Source of the DNA: Cristatella mucedo
Taxonomy: Eukaryota > Bryozoa > Phylactolaemata > Cristatellidae
Assembly: GCA_009760855.2 (NCBI GenBank)
Contig: WPIO01000001.1
Location: 2,934,001 to 2,998,000 of the forward strand
DNA length: 64,000 bases
Reading direction: 5' to 3'
Below are positions 54,756 to 64,000 of this stretch, piece after piece. The translations under genes and the position numbers were made by a program. The notes beneath the pieces are model-generated. The model saw only the letters and a list, made by a program, of their open reading frames with translations, did not search any database and was not told the DNA's origin. Within the stretch, counting starts at the first letter, position 1. Each line of letters begins with the position of its first letter.

Positions 54756-55415
54756 ATGTCTTTTGATGAAGTTTTTACAAACAGAATTGATGAGACTACG
54801 CCATTGCGTGAAAGAGTGATAGAGTTATTAGACTGAAATCCTTATAATGGAAAACTTACGTGGAAAACTAGTCGACAGGGAGTAGCTCGTGGAAAAGAAG
54901 CCGGTTCAATCAATACAAGTACTGGATATAGACAGATAGGAATTGATAGAAAATTATATCTTGTTCATAGAATTTTTCGGTTAATAAGTACAGGTAAATT
55001 TCCACTTCATAAGTTGGATCACAAAGATGGAAATAGGTTATATAATTTTTTTGATAATTTATGTGATGCTAATCGTTCAGAAAACCAAAGAAATAACAGA
55101 AAACGTTATGATAATACTTCTGGATTTGTTGGCGTTTATTTGTATACAAGATCCAACAAATGGGTAGCACATATTAAAATAGATAATAATAAACATCACT
55201 TGGGCCTATTTGACAATGCAGAAGATGCAGCTGTAGCACGCGATCTAGAAGCAATTCACCTTCATTTAAATTTTTCTAGACTAAATTTCGCATATAAACT
55301 TACAGAAGATAACAAATTATTCGTTACAGTGACTATCAACTCTTACATCTGCGTTTCAACTCAGCACGTAATTTTAGTATTTCTGAATGTATTTCTTCTT
55401 GACTTGCACTTCTAG
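54756..55415 (+). pseudogene. HNH-AP2 homing-type endonuclease (right copy), one stop
   Basis: ATG at 54,756 behind ATATATAGAA. A TGA occurs at codon 27 (near 54,834), and the remainder is otherwise open in one frame to 55,415. Motifs in order are GKLTWKTSR, GYRQIGIDRK, LVHRIFRL, KLDHKDGNRLYNFFDNL (HNH core), ENQRN, NTSGFVGVY, WVAHIKI and AAVARDLEAIHLH (AP2 DNA-binding domain). It is the least damaged of the two copies and shows the AP2 Trp that is a stop codon in the left copy. It encodes a DNA-cutting selfish or genome-defence function within the element. Confidence 0.8.
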
Positions 55416-57684
55416 AAAACAGATTACTCAACAGCATTGCCGATTCTGCCTTATAGTCACACGTTTTACGACCACCAACTGTACTTGACTCTACTCTTTT
55501 TATGTCTCATTGTAATTCTTCTGATTAACTAACACCACCTTTCTCAACTAAATCTCTTCCTTTATTCAAGTAATTCAATCTGTTTTTACTTCAGAATTCT
55601 GAACCTTATCTGACAAATCAATAAACGCCTTTATTAAGTAGTTCTACCATGTTTCTAATATCTGTAATAGCATTTCTCAATCTTTCACTTTGAAGTGATA
55701 AAGTACTCATTCTTTGTTCATGAGTGTTCATAGGTGAGGCTCTAGAAGTAAACATAGTCTCATCTACTATCTTTTTTATTAGAGATGCAACTGCTACTGT
55801 TATACTTACTGCTAATCCTACTGTTCCTATTGCACTAGCTATACTGGCTGTTATTGTAGGAATTGCAGGAAGAAAGCCTCCTCTCATTTCTAAGAAATTC
55901 TTTTTCCAAGATATAGGATCTAACTGCTCTACACTCCAACTAACCTCTTCTCCAAAAACATCAGATAAAAATTTACTAGGGTTTAGATACCAGAGTTTGC
56001 TTTCGCTGCTTTTAATAGTATTTCATTTATGTAAAAGCCTACCTCTAAACTTGCTATCATCTTTGTTAATCCTTCTTTTTTTCTGACATTGTCTTCCAGA
56101 AGACTTGATCGTATTTTGCTGGAGCAATATCATCTACAATGTGTTGACGTGAATGGGCAAAGATCATCTAAAGTACCTCTAAAATATGGAGTACCTCAGG
56201 GCTCTGTGCTAGGTCCGGTCCTTTTCACCGTTTATACTCTCCCTCTCGCTGATGTGATTGCCAAGCACAATCTAGGCTTTCACTTCTATGCGGATGACAC
56301 TCAGTTGTACCTTTGCTTTGATCCCTCCCAGCCTTCGAGCACCTCAAATTCTCTCAACTCACTTGCTGCATGCATTGATGACATCCGATCATGGATGGCA
56401 GCAAATTTTCTAAAACTAAACGAGGATAAAACTAACTTACTAGTTATGGGCAAACCTAGTATTATTCAGAAATTGGAAAGGCCGACTTTCAAAATTGGCT
56501 CTGCCAGCATATCTTCAGTTGCATCAGCTCGAAATCTAGGTGTCATATTCCAAAGCGACCTCTCGTTAGACGACCATGTCAGCTCCACAGTCAAATCAGC
56601 CTATTTTCAGCTTCATAACATTGCTAAAATTAGGGCTTGTTTAGATAAGGATACCACGTCCAAGTTGGTCCATGCATTCGTGACATCTCGTCTCGACTTC
56701 TGCAACTCACTGCTTACTGGCCTACCAGCATGTGCGATCAGGCGATTGCAGCTGGTGCAAAACTCTGCAGCTAGGCTTGTCTGTCGTGAGCGTCGCAGTT
56801 GCCACATTACTCCACTTCTCGCCGACCTGCACTGGTTACCAGTCAAGCAACGGATTGACTTCAAGGTTTTGTCGCTCACTTTTAGGTCTCTTCATTCTAT
56901 GGCTCCAGCCTATCTTTCAGATATACTACCCCATCAGGCAAAGCATCGTACCACTCGCTTTTCGGAATCCAACAGTCTAGAAATACCTCGTACAAACCTT
57001 AAATCCTTTGGAGACCGTGCATTTAGCTCGTATGCTCCCACAGCCTGGAACTCCCTCCCGACCTGCATCAGAACATCCCCTGACCTGACCACATTTAAAA
57101 GAAACTTAAAAACATACCTATTTAGGACAGCATTTAGTGGGTCCTTGTGATTCGTCCTCGATGTGCTTATGCGTGCTGACACTGTTCATGCTGCCACTAA
57201 CCACATTTGCATGCTGACCCAGTGCATGTAACCCCTAACCATGTTATTCATTTTGTTTGTTTTTCAAGCATGATTTTACTTACTATTCTATTGCGTATCA
57301 CTTTGCAGCAAATGTAAAGCGCCTAGAAAGAGATTAAGTTCTCTGAGGGCGCTTTATCAAGTGCAATATTATTATTATTATTATTATTACAATTTCTTTG
57401 ATAATTAGGCCAAGATCTACTATACCTGTAACACCAGAAAGAAATCCCCCTAGAGCTTTAGTAGCAGTTCCAAAAACTTTAAATGATTGTAATACTTTAG
57501 GAACTATCTTTGCTTTATACTCGACGCCTGTAACGACAGCTTCATTGCCATTTTAGGAACTACTTGTATCACTGCTTTTTAACCAACTTCAGTTGCAGTT
57601 GTTACTCCTGATACAACTTTTTTACTAGTGCTAATTCCGTCTTTAACTTCTTTTGCTACTCCTTTACCTTTTTTTATTCTTCAT
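55336..57684 (-). pseudogene. Gene H (right copy), hydrophobic protein split by a LINE
   Basis: Minus strand from the ATG at 57,684 to a TGA near 55,336. Interrupted by the LINE at 56,141-57,387 and by further frameshifts (open piece 55,618-55,887 contains RGGFLPAIPTITASIASAI). Conserved parts are the Lys-rich N-terminus, the hydrophobic Ala/Ile segment and the helical C-terminus KTCDYKAESAMLLSNLF. The intact left-copy sequence around 2,895-2,905 serves as an empty-site reference for the insertion. Confidence 0.65.
56135..57393 (+). mobile_element. 5'-truncated L2-type LINE inside gene H, with 6-bp target-site duplication
   Basis: The LINE body is 56,141-57,387. TACAAT occurs at 56,135-56,140 and at 57,388-57,393. 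The RT C-terminal half is open without a stop for about 335 LINE codons to 57,150: GVPQGSVLGPVLF (motif B), YADDTQLYLCFD (catalytic box), WMAANFLKLNEDKTN, SRLDFCNSLLTGLPAC, LLADLHWLPVKQRIDF and WNSLPTC. The 3' UTR ends with the hairpin AAAGCGCCTAGAAAGAGATT...GAGGGCGCTTT and (ATT)n. It is the best-preserved coding copy in the window. Confidence 0.95.
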
Positions 57685-57701
57685 ATAAGTTCATATAAGT
57701 A

Positions 57702-58567
57702 ATGGAAAAAGTAAGTAAAATTAATGGAATTGTTTATACAGATCTTAATGCAAATGGAAATAGAGTAAGTAACTTAGCTATCCTGTTAATGATAGTGATG
57801 CAATAAGATTAGATTATGCTCTTAGTTCAAATGTTGGTGGTAGTGTTATTACTAATGCTACTGGAGAGTTAGCAATTGTATCAACTTTATCTAAATAACC
57901 AAAGAGTGGTGCAAAAATGATGTCACAACTGAATTAAAAGAATTTTATTGGTTTGTCAGGTAATTCTGCTGATGGAACTGTTTTTAGTGATCCTAAGACC
58001 TTATAAAGTAATAAACTATGAATTGTTAAAGAGTATGACACAAGGGTTTCAAGGTAAAGCTACCGCAAGCATAGATATGGAGGAAAAGAAAATTATAAAC
58101 GTAAAAGACTGATGCTGAAACAAACAGTACGTTGATAGTAGTAAACAAGTACGATTTAGATATTAAGGATTGAGTTCTAATACTTATCCTACTTTATTCA
58201 AACTTGATATTTTAGGTTTAAATATTAAAGCTAATAGAAGTAGTGAGTCAAGTTTTTCATTGCCACAAAAATTACACCAAATGACATGCGAATTTTAGAA
58301 AAGGGAACAGGAAGAATGTTAGGATTTATTACCAATCTCAAAATATTCTTTCCTGGTAGTTTACCTAATTTTAGTATGGTTTCATAGTATTATGTATGAA
58401 ACGGATAAAAAATTTCCTACTTAAATTTAACTTGTGATAATCCATATGGTGTTAGTGGTACTATATTTTTAGTAATTAGTATTGATGGAAGTTGTACTTA
58501 TGCTGCTTATAAGTTTACTGTTGCAAGTGGTATTAGTTATATAGATTTTCTTGTTAATATTGTATAG
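57702..58567 (+). pseudogene. Fibre-like protein F1 (right copy), several stops
   Basis: Collinear with the intact 3,201-4,067 gene. ATG at 57,702 after CATATAAGTA. Stops and shifts occur near 57,780, 57,897, 57,935 and 58,120. Conserved parts include VNDSDAIRLDYALSS and the C-terminal VASGISYIDFLVNIV. The number of lesions contrasts with the intact left copy. Confidence 0.65.
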
Positions 58568-58602
58568 AATTGTTAGGTTATAGATAAAAAGGAAGTAATG
58601 CA

Positions 58603-59449
58603 TTGATTTATATTAGAAAGACTGGTGATATACTATCTGGTAATCTTAACATGAATTGTAATATGATAAAGAACTTAGGTGATCCTATTGATGCTGATGA
58701 TGCTGTAAACAGAAAGTATATAGATACGAATTTTGTTACAAAGATTTCAAGAGGAACAACTACTGGTGGAGATATTGACATGAATAATCATAGATTAGTA
58801 GATCTTGCTAATCCTATTAATCCTAGTGATGCTGCAACGAAAGATTATGCTTATACGAAATTATCAATTACAGGTAGAATAATTAGTAGAAATTTAACTG
58901 TAAATGGAAGTATTAGTGTTACTAATCCACCTGCTAACAATTCTAATGATATTCCAAATAAAGCTTTAATGGATAGTAATTTTCTTAGCGTATGTGGAGG
59001 AAATGTTAATGGAAATCTAGATATGATGAATAACTGTATTAGAATTGTAAATGATCCTGTTAATCCTAAGATGGTGTTAATTTTGCTCATCTAAATAGAA
59101 TACCTGATGGAAATGTTGCAAAAATAACATTTTTAGGATATGCAGATCCAGGTTTGCAAACAAATTCATATGGGAATATCTACCAAGGAAAACGGATTGA
59201 TAATTTATCTAATGATATAATTCCAAGAGCTTTGTTTGTAATTTCAACATTATACACAGCACCAAACGGTTTTCAAAAACTACTTATTCCTCTTCCACCA
59301 ACATGAATAAGTAATTTTACCTTTCAAATATTTGGAAGTTATAATCTTGATTCAAATAAAAAAGTAATATCGGATTCACCAATAGTATGTGCACAAGATC
59401 TTATAACTCAAAAAATATAACTTTAACTGTTAAAATAGCATTAACATAA
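58603..59449 (+). pseudogene. Fibre-like protein F2 (right copy)
   Basis: A 163-codon open stretch (58,603-59,094) with shaft repeats GDPIDADDAVNRKYID, LANPINPSDAATKDYAY and DIPNKALMDSNF. A frameshift near 59,070 follows, then NRIPDGNVAKI and a head-like region to a TAA at 59,447-59,449, with a TGA at about 59,304. F3 starts 1 base later. Homologue of 4,109-4,941. Confidence 0.65.
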
Positions 59450-59450
59450 T

Positions 59451-60545
59451 ATGCTTTCTAGAAAGGAATTAGAAATGAATGGAATTTTGAAATTTTACTC
59501 AAACAGATTAACAAATGTTGGAGAAACTGAAGATTTATTAGAATCTGCTAAAAAGTCATTTGCTGATAATAATTATGAAAAGATTAGTTCAGATCAATAT
59601 ATAACTGGTAATTTATATGCAAACTCAAAAAAGTATGTAAATGTATTAGATCCTATTAATGGAAGTGATGCTGTAACAAAAAATCTCTTGATACAAATCT
59701 TGATGCATGTAGTTCAAATAGAAACATAAATGGAAATGTTAATATGGAAATGTTAATGGAAGTGTTAATAGATTAAGAATAAATAGAAATGAAACAAATT
59801 TGCTAAATATCTTTCAAATGGTTTAATTTGCAATAAATATTTACATCCTTTTCATTTAAAATGTGGTGATAATCGATTTACTACTTAGATTATTGGAGGC
59901 TATACTTTTATTGGGTGTTTTGGTAATTTAACTGTAAATAGTATAACTAATATTGATATTTCAATACCATTTACTTATTATAATTATCATAACAAATTGG
60001 TCTTAACTAAATTATCAGATATAAACATAAAAACCAATATATTCAAAGATAGTAATAAAAATAAAAGATATTAATAGTTCAATCATTAGAGATATTAAAA
60101 CTATTAATAGGAACACTAAATATGTAGTATATGAAAGAAAATATATAGATAAATCATTTTTATTTAATAATGATAATAGAACTAGAATAAACTATAAATT
60201 TGCAGAAGCAATAATTTCTTTAAGTGTAAATAAACTCTATGATGGTGATATTATAATTTTAAAGTACAACTATTCATTGTATTCTCCAAACTTTTATTCA
60301 ACAAATTTACTTGGAATTAAACTTTATTATGGTGCTGAGAATAATTATATGTTATTATTAAGTAATTTTTAGTTAATTTTAATTTTATTGATAAATAAAA
60401 AAATGTATTGTACTTGATATTCTGTATCCTATTTTAAATTATCAAAGTTTATGACTCCAAATGGTGAGGATAATATTGAGATTTTATTAGTTAATGGAGT
60501 AAATATTTCAAATTCAAGATCAATTAATCTTATAGATCCTAGTTT
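59451..60545 (+). pseudogene. Fibre-like protein F3 (right copy)
   Basis: ATG at 59,451. The first 92 codons are open (MLSRKELEMNGIL, SNRLTNVGETEDLLESAK, VLDPINGSDAVTKN), then frameshifts. Collinearity with 4,946-5,930 is visible down to a block around 60,451-60,520 (GEDNIEILLVNG). The sequence after that is not shared with the left copy. Small duplications such as AATGTTAATATGGAAATGTTAATGG near 59,735 suggest slippage. Confidence 0.6.
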
Positions 60546-60549
60546 TGTT

Positions 60550-61140
60550 AATCCATCTTACAATCCCATTCAAGATGGAATAATTCTTCGAATAAAACCT
60601 GACACAAATCCACCAGACGATACTTCACCTGATATTACAACATCAATAACACCTGATACTTTAATCAGCGATCTTCCTGATCCTCCAGATTGGGCTGATG
60701 CATCTACTGGTATACCTATTGGTGATCCTCCTACTGATTACATCTTCCAATCCATTGTTTCTTTTATCAATCCTTCAGGTAGATCACACGTATTTCCTCC
60801 ATCTATTTCTTTCTTTATTTGTTTAGTTAGTTCTATTTTTAGAGTAAGCTTCAGACTTCATACTATTTATTTTTCTATTTATAAGTCTTTGAGGAACTCT
60901 TCAAAGACTGCACCATCTCTAAATTTAGAAAATATATTTGCGATCTCTGGTTCAGAGTTATTGATTTAAAGTACTTTATATTCTAGTACTAGTTTTACAG
61001 CATCTAAAAAGTGTATCTAATGTCTTCAATTCTACCCATTGGATATGAACAGATTTGATAAAGTTTGAATATTGTTGACCGTGTACTTCATTGAGACAGT
61101 CTTTTCTTCTTGTTTCAACTGAAACCAATATACTATAATA
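60550..61140 (-). pseudogene. Unknown viral gene, heavily broken
   Basis: Minus-strand pieces in different frames read as a plausible protein: SVETRRKDCLNEVHGQQYSN and SVHIQWVELKTLD near 61.05 kb. FSKFRDGAVFEEFLKDL follows near 60.92 kb, KKEIDGGNTCDLPEGL near 60.8 kb and a Gly/Ser-rich part (SPIGIPVDASAQSGGSGRS) near 60.7 kb. The plus-strand ORF at 60,451-60,969 is mostly a shadow of this. Function unknown. Confidence 0.4.
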
Positions 61141-61170
61141 TTATTTTTATTTTGTTTTAATTGAAATTAA

Positions 61171-61683
61171 TTAAACAGTAGTGGTTGGTGTGGGTGCATC
61201 AGTAGTTGTATGTGCTTGTACTGCTAGTGCTGCTGCAGTTGCTTTTTGTCTTGGACTTGTACCATCAGAAATATCAGGTAGAACTGCATAACACTCATCT
61301 ATAACAATACCAGAGATGTCAGGTTTAACTCTTGATACTCCTGATATAACAGTTGAGAGCGTTGGAAGTTGTGATGCGATCCACGTAGTATAACCAGAGA
61401 TTTCACCAGGTGTATCTAGAAGAGCATCAACTTTAGCTCTAGCTGTTGATTCAATACCTGCTGTTACATCTGATAGTCCTGCAGAGATCATCTTTTGAGC
61501 TTCAATATCGCATTCATCAAGATCGAATTTCTTAACAGATGTGTCAGTCATATATGAAATATCTGAATCAAGTGTTTGTTGGTCGTATGTTGTCATTCTT
61601 TATTGAACAAGATAATCTACGTAAGCTTTTAGTGCAGTAGCACTCGTTGCAAGGGTTGGATAGTTAACGTCAGAAGATGCCAT
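61171..61683 (-). CDS. Unknown protein, 141-172 aa, Thr/Pro-rich end
   Basis: Open from the ATG at 61,596 (141 codons). Homology-like coding continues upstream to an ATG at 61,683 in the TATATAGGAAATG context, with a single TAA between them. The longer start is probably ancestral. The N-terminus (ATSATALKAYVDYLVQ) and body (MISAGLSDVTAGIES, WIASQLPTLSTVISGVSRV) are helical, and the C-terminus is low complexity (AHTTTDAPTPTTTV). I do not recognise the family. Confidence 0.5.
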
Positions 61684-61744
61684 TTCCTATATAATAATAA
61701 AAAAAATACATGCACACAAACTTAACTAACAAAGTAAACATAAT

Positions 61745-61993
61745 CTAATCAGTACGTGATATAGTTCTAGTATTTTTAATACTGATATCTAGTTTTTCTT
61801 CATACTCATATATTGTATCCCATGCATCACAAGTATCTATAAGACCCATAATAATTATATCATCTAACTGTGGAATATAGTTATAAAGATTATTTTTAAG
61901 TGTATCTCTAACATAACATATAAATTTTCTACAACAAATTTCTTCTGCTAATTCTCCAGCTTTTTTAAAACTAAGAATTCTAGAAACTTCCAT
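61745..61993 (-). CDS. Small helical protein (82 aa), paralogue of the next gene
   Basis: Intact ORF with ATG at 61,993 after TATATATAGTA. It is all-helical in appearance with SRILSFKKAGELAEEICCRK and LIDTCDAWDTIYEYEEKL. It aligns along its length with the product of 62,006-62,281 (M-x-V-S-x-I-L-S start, an I-P-x-L-D centre and a D-T/x-C-D end), so the two arose by tandem duplication. Function unknown. Confidence 0.55.
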   Translation of the reverse strand: MEVSRILSFKKAGELAEEICCRKFICYVRDTLKNNLYNYIPQLDDIIIMGLIDTCDAWDTIYEYEEKLDISIKNTRTISRTD

Positions 61994-62005
61994 TACTATA
62001 TATAA

Positions 62006-62281
62006 TTATAAAATTTGTACACCAGATTTTGTCTTTGGAGTTTTAGATTTTTTATTTGCTTCTTCTAGCATCTCATTTATCTTACTACGACATTCCATTA
62101 GTTTATCACATGTATCGTAAATCTCAATAACAACCCTAATAAATGAACTATCTAAATCAGGAATAAGTTTATCAAGTCAATGTTTAACTATTCGTTGATC
62201 TTCTCCTTTAAGCTTTTGTAAACAGATTCTTATTGCCATTTCTCTAGATTGTTCACAGCTAAGAATGATTGAGACATCCAT
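62006..62281 (-). pseudogene. Small helical protein (about 91 aa), paralogue of the previous gene, one stop
   Basis: ATG at 62,281 after ACATAGAAA. One TGA after VKH. Segments VSIILSCEQSREMAIRICLQ, LIPDLDSSFIRVVIEIYDTC and a basic C-terminal tail (EEANKKSKTPKTKSG) are present. The tail is absent from its paralogue. Function unknown. Confidence 0.5.
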
Positions 62282-62324
62282 TTTCTATGTAAGTAAAAAG
62301 AATTTTATTTAATTAAAATTAATT

Positions 62325-62563
62325 TAATCAAGACTTAAATCACCATATTCATCATTCACTTTCAAATACTTCATCTTGTTCTTGTTCTCCAAATAGAAGT
62401 TCTTCAAGACTTATATCACCTTCTTCACTAATACTACAATATGAAAGTCTGTTTCTGATTCTGATTCATGAACACGGTCCGGATCTTCATCTAAGTCGTC
62501 TGAATACTCAGATTCACTATCTAAACTAGTAATTTCAAAAGCATCTTCTACTTTTGGATCCAT
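62325..62563 (-). pseudogene. Short acidic protein, frameshifted
   Basis: ATG at 62,563 after TATTATAGG. About 40 codons rich in Asp/Glu/Ser (SLDSESEYSDDLDEDPDRV), then a frameshift to SISEEGDISLEELLFGEQEQ. Strongly acidic small proteins next to polymerase genes can be transcription or terminal proteins, but nothing specific is visible. Confidence 0.4.
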
Positions 62564-62653
62564 CCTATAATAGTGAAAATATTTTATTTTATTTATAATT
62601 AATTTCTCTAGACTCTTGAACAGCTCTATTTCTTCTTGTATATCAAGGTGTTT

Positions 62654-64000
62654 TTAATCTGTTCCCATTTTCTCTTTATCTGCAAATCTTACTTTCTGTA
62701 CAACAACTTGTTTGTTATCTTCATTCTTTCGTTTTGGCATCTTACATTCTTTTAAACATTCAAAGCATTTTCCACCAGTCTCTTCTATTCTATAGTGTCC
62801 GTAAGCATAACTATGAATTCCACAATCCAACCAGTATCGTTTTGGATCAAATGCTGACAGTGCAACTTTTTCTAACTCATTATTAAATAATTCATGTTTA
62901 TCTTGAGATATTTTATGAAACTTTCTAGTTTGCTTTTTACCAAATCCTTCAATTTTTTTACCTTTGAAAATGTTTGTACTATCAGTTAAACAATTTACAA
63001 ATGTATCTTACCCCATTGTTTTAGTAAAACTGATTTTGTTACTCCTTTTGCAGCAGCTTTTCTTTCAGCATCAACAATACTTACAGAGTATAATTTTGGT
63101 CTTAAAGCACATACTTCTGAAGTTACTTTTCCTTCTCTTTCATCCTTAAACTTTCCAATTGTATCAACATCAAAGTAGTCTGGCATTGCCTTCATATCAT
63201 CGTAGAAATTATGTGTTTCAATATTCATAATCAAAGAATCAGTATCAGTATAGATTAAACTAGCTTCGCTACCATATTTTGGTTTTATAACATCATAATA
63301 AAACTTTTGCATATGTAACTTTGATAAATCTAGAATTGTGCTACTAATAAATATTGGTTTATTTAATCTTGTTTTAGATTGATTCATTTGAAATATTGTC
63401 AATGATTTTCCAAAGTCTCTAAAATTAACCATTTTTGGATCTCTGATTCATTTATTGAACTTCTTTTTTCTATTTCATCGATAGCACTAACTAAGTAATT
63501 TTTAATTTTTTTTTCAACATCTTCACAAGTTTTATCATAAAACGGGTTCATTATAAGTTTCTAAATATTTCTTTAAAACTTTGTACTTGAATTTAATGCT
63601 TTCATTTCAGCAGACATTTCAATATAAGGTTTAAGCCATCTCGATTGTTTAAACTTAAAAACTCTATTTGCATTACATATTATTCCATGTGTCAAACAAA
63701 ATTTTAAATATCTTTAGTGTAGCAAATAATCTTTCTTTGGTAGAAAGTCGCACATTAACTTTGGAACATTACTAGCTCCTGTTTTGAATTTATTTTGAAA
63801 GTTAGAATATTCACTACAATCAACAACTCTATTGCAAGCACATTATGGATACTCATTGTGTAATTCATTATAATATTCTTTAGTTTTAGGATCATACTCA
63901 ATATCAACAACAAAAAAGTAACCAATTTTTAACTCATCTTCTAATTTAAGAATATTATCAATATTCCATCCTTCACTTGATATCTCTTCAATATTTCCTT
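62654..64000 (-). pseudogene. POLB: Protein-primed family B DNA polymerase, C-terminal part, frameshifted
   Basis: Runs in from the right edge. Upstream pieces (63.45-64.0 kb) contain GYFFVVDIEYD, HNEYP, RWLKPYIEM and a NPFYDKTCEDV block, each in the order seen in the palm and TPR regions of Polinton polymerases, separated by stops. The 145-codon piece 62,995-63,432 is open. It holds catalytic motif C, YTDTDS, at its residues 61-66 and KLYSVSIVDAERKAAAKGV, the Lys-containing motif. After another frameshift the C-terminus ends in AFDPKRYWLD and AYGHYRIEETG, with a CFEC pair, at the TAA at 62,654. It replicates the linear element using a protein primer. The exonuclease domain would lie off the edge. 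Confidence 0.85.

Larger units (their letters stand above)
40795..64000. mobile_element. Right copy of the endogenous Polinton/adintovirus-like element (open at the right edge)
   Basis: More than 23 kb (about 19.7 kb without its three LINE insertions) with the hallmark gene set: DDE integrase near one end, protein-primed PolB near the other, A32-like packaging ATPase, adenain-like protease, double jelly-roll-type major capsid, penton-like proteins and a PLA2 protein. That combination defines Polinton/Maverick elements and their viral form, adintoviruses. Additional cargo is an HNH-AP2 endonuclease, a YqaJ nuclease and at least four fibre genes. Most genes carry stops or frameshifts, so this is a dead endogenous copy. 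The right terminus lies outside the window. Confidence 0.9.

Noticed and set aside
56089-56155. N-terminal extension of the 353-codon LINE ORF
   Set aside because: The first codons lie in gene H upstream of the insertion point at 56,141, so the ORF start is chimeric.
1-64000. Reassigned TGA codon in the viral genes
   Set aside because: In-frame TGA occurs at sites where the other copy has Arg or various residues, and TAA and TAG lesions occur as well. Ordinary decay explains it.
1-64000. CRISPR arrays or bacterial operons
   Set aside because: No regularly spaced direct repeats with unique spacers. Gene content and LINE/SINE/splice features are eukaryotic.

Overview
The window is metazoan nuclear DNA, probably from an aquatic invertebrate. 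The signs are L2/CR1-type LINEs, tRNA-derived SINEs, many microsatellites and at least one spliced host gene. The species cannot be named from the sequence. Two AT-rich blocks at the edges of the window (1-6,095 and about 40,795-64,000) have a different composition. They are decayed copies of one endogenous double-stranded DNA virus/transposon of the Polinton/Maverick (adintovirus) type.

Right copy, left to right: a terminal palindrome; a small ORF; a DDE integrase; a zinc-binding protein; a phage-like fibre; a YqaJ-type nuclease joined to the jelly-roll major capsid protein; two minor-capsid/penton-like proteins; a coiled-coil protein; the A32-like packaging ATPase; a zinc-ribbon protein with HGKK repeats; an adenain-like protease; an unknown conserved protein; a PLA2-domain protein; an HNH-AP2 endonuclease; a hydrophobic virion-like protein; three tandem fibre genes; small proteins; and protein-primed DNA polymerase B, which runs off the right edge. 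The left copy keeps the segment from the protease C-terminus to the third fibre gene in the same order and orientation, then ends at a related palindrome. Nearly every viral gene carries stops or frameshifts. The right copy is more decayed in the shared segment and has been hit by three 5'-truncated LINEs, which split the major capsid, penton-like and hydrophobic-protein genes. Two of these LINEs keep 6-bp target-site duplications.

The 35 kb between the copies (about 6.1-40.8 kb) is host DNA rich in transposons. It holds many fragments of the same L2-type LINE, an older second LINE family, and two SINE groups, one of which ends in the LINE's own 3' hairpin. It also holds micro- and minisatellites and foldback sequences. 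Two exons with matching splice phase (about 24.64-25.18 kb) encode part of a fucolectin/F5-8C-like domain. A GC-rich open stretch (37.2-38.05 kb) encodes a convincing transmembrane segment and may belong to the same or another receptor gene.

How the viral genes fit together: integrase and PolB insert and replicate the element. The capsid proteins, ATPase and protease build, fill and mature a virion. The PLA2 protein fits endosome escape and the fibres fit host attachment. A TATA-like element placed directly against many start codons on both strands suggests a shared, virus-specific promoter design.
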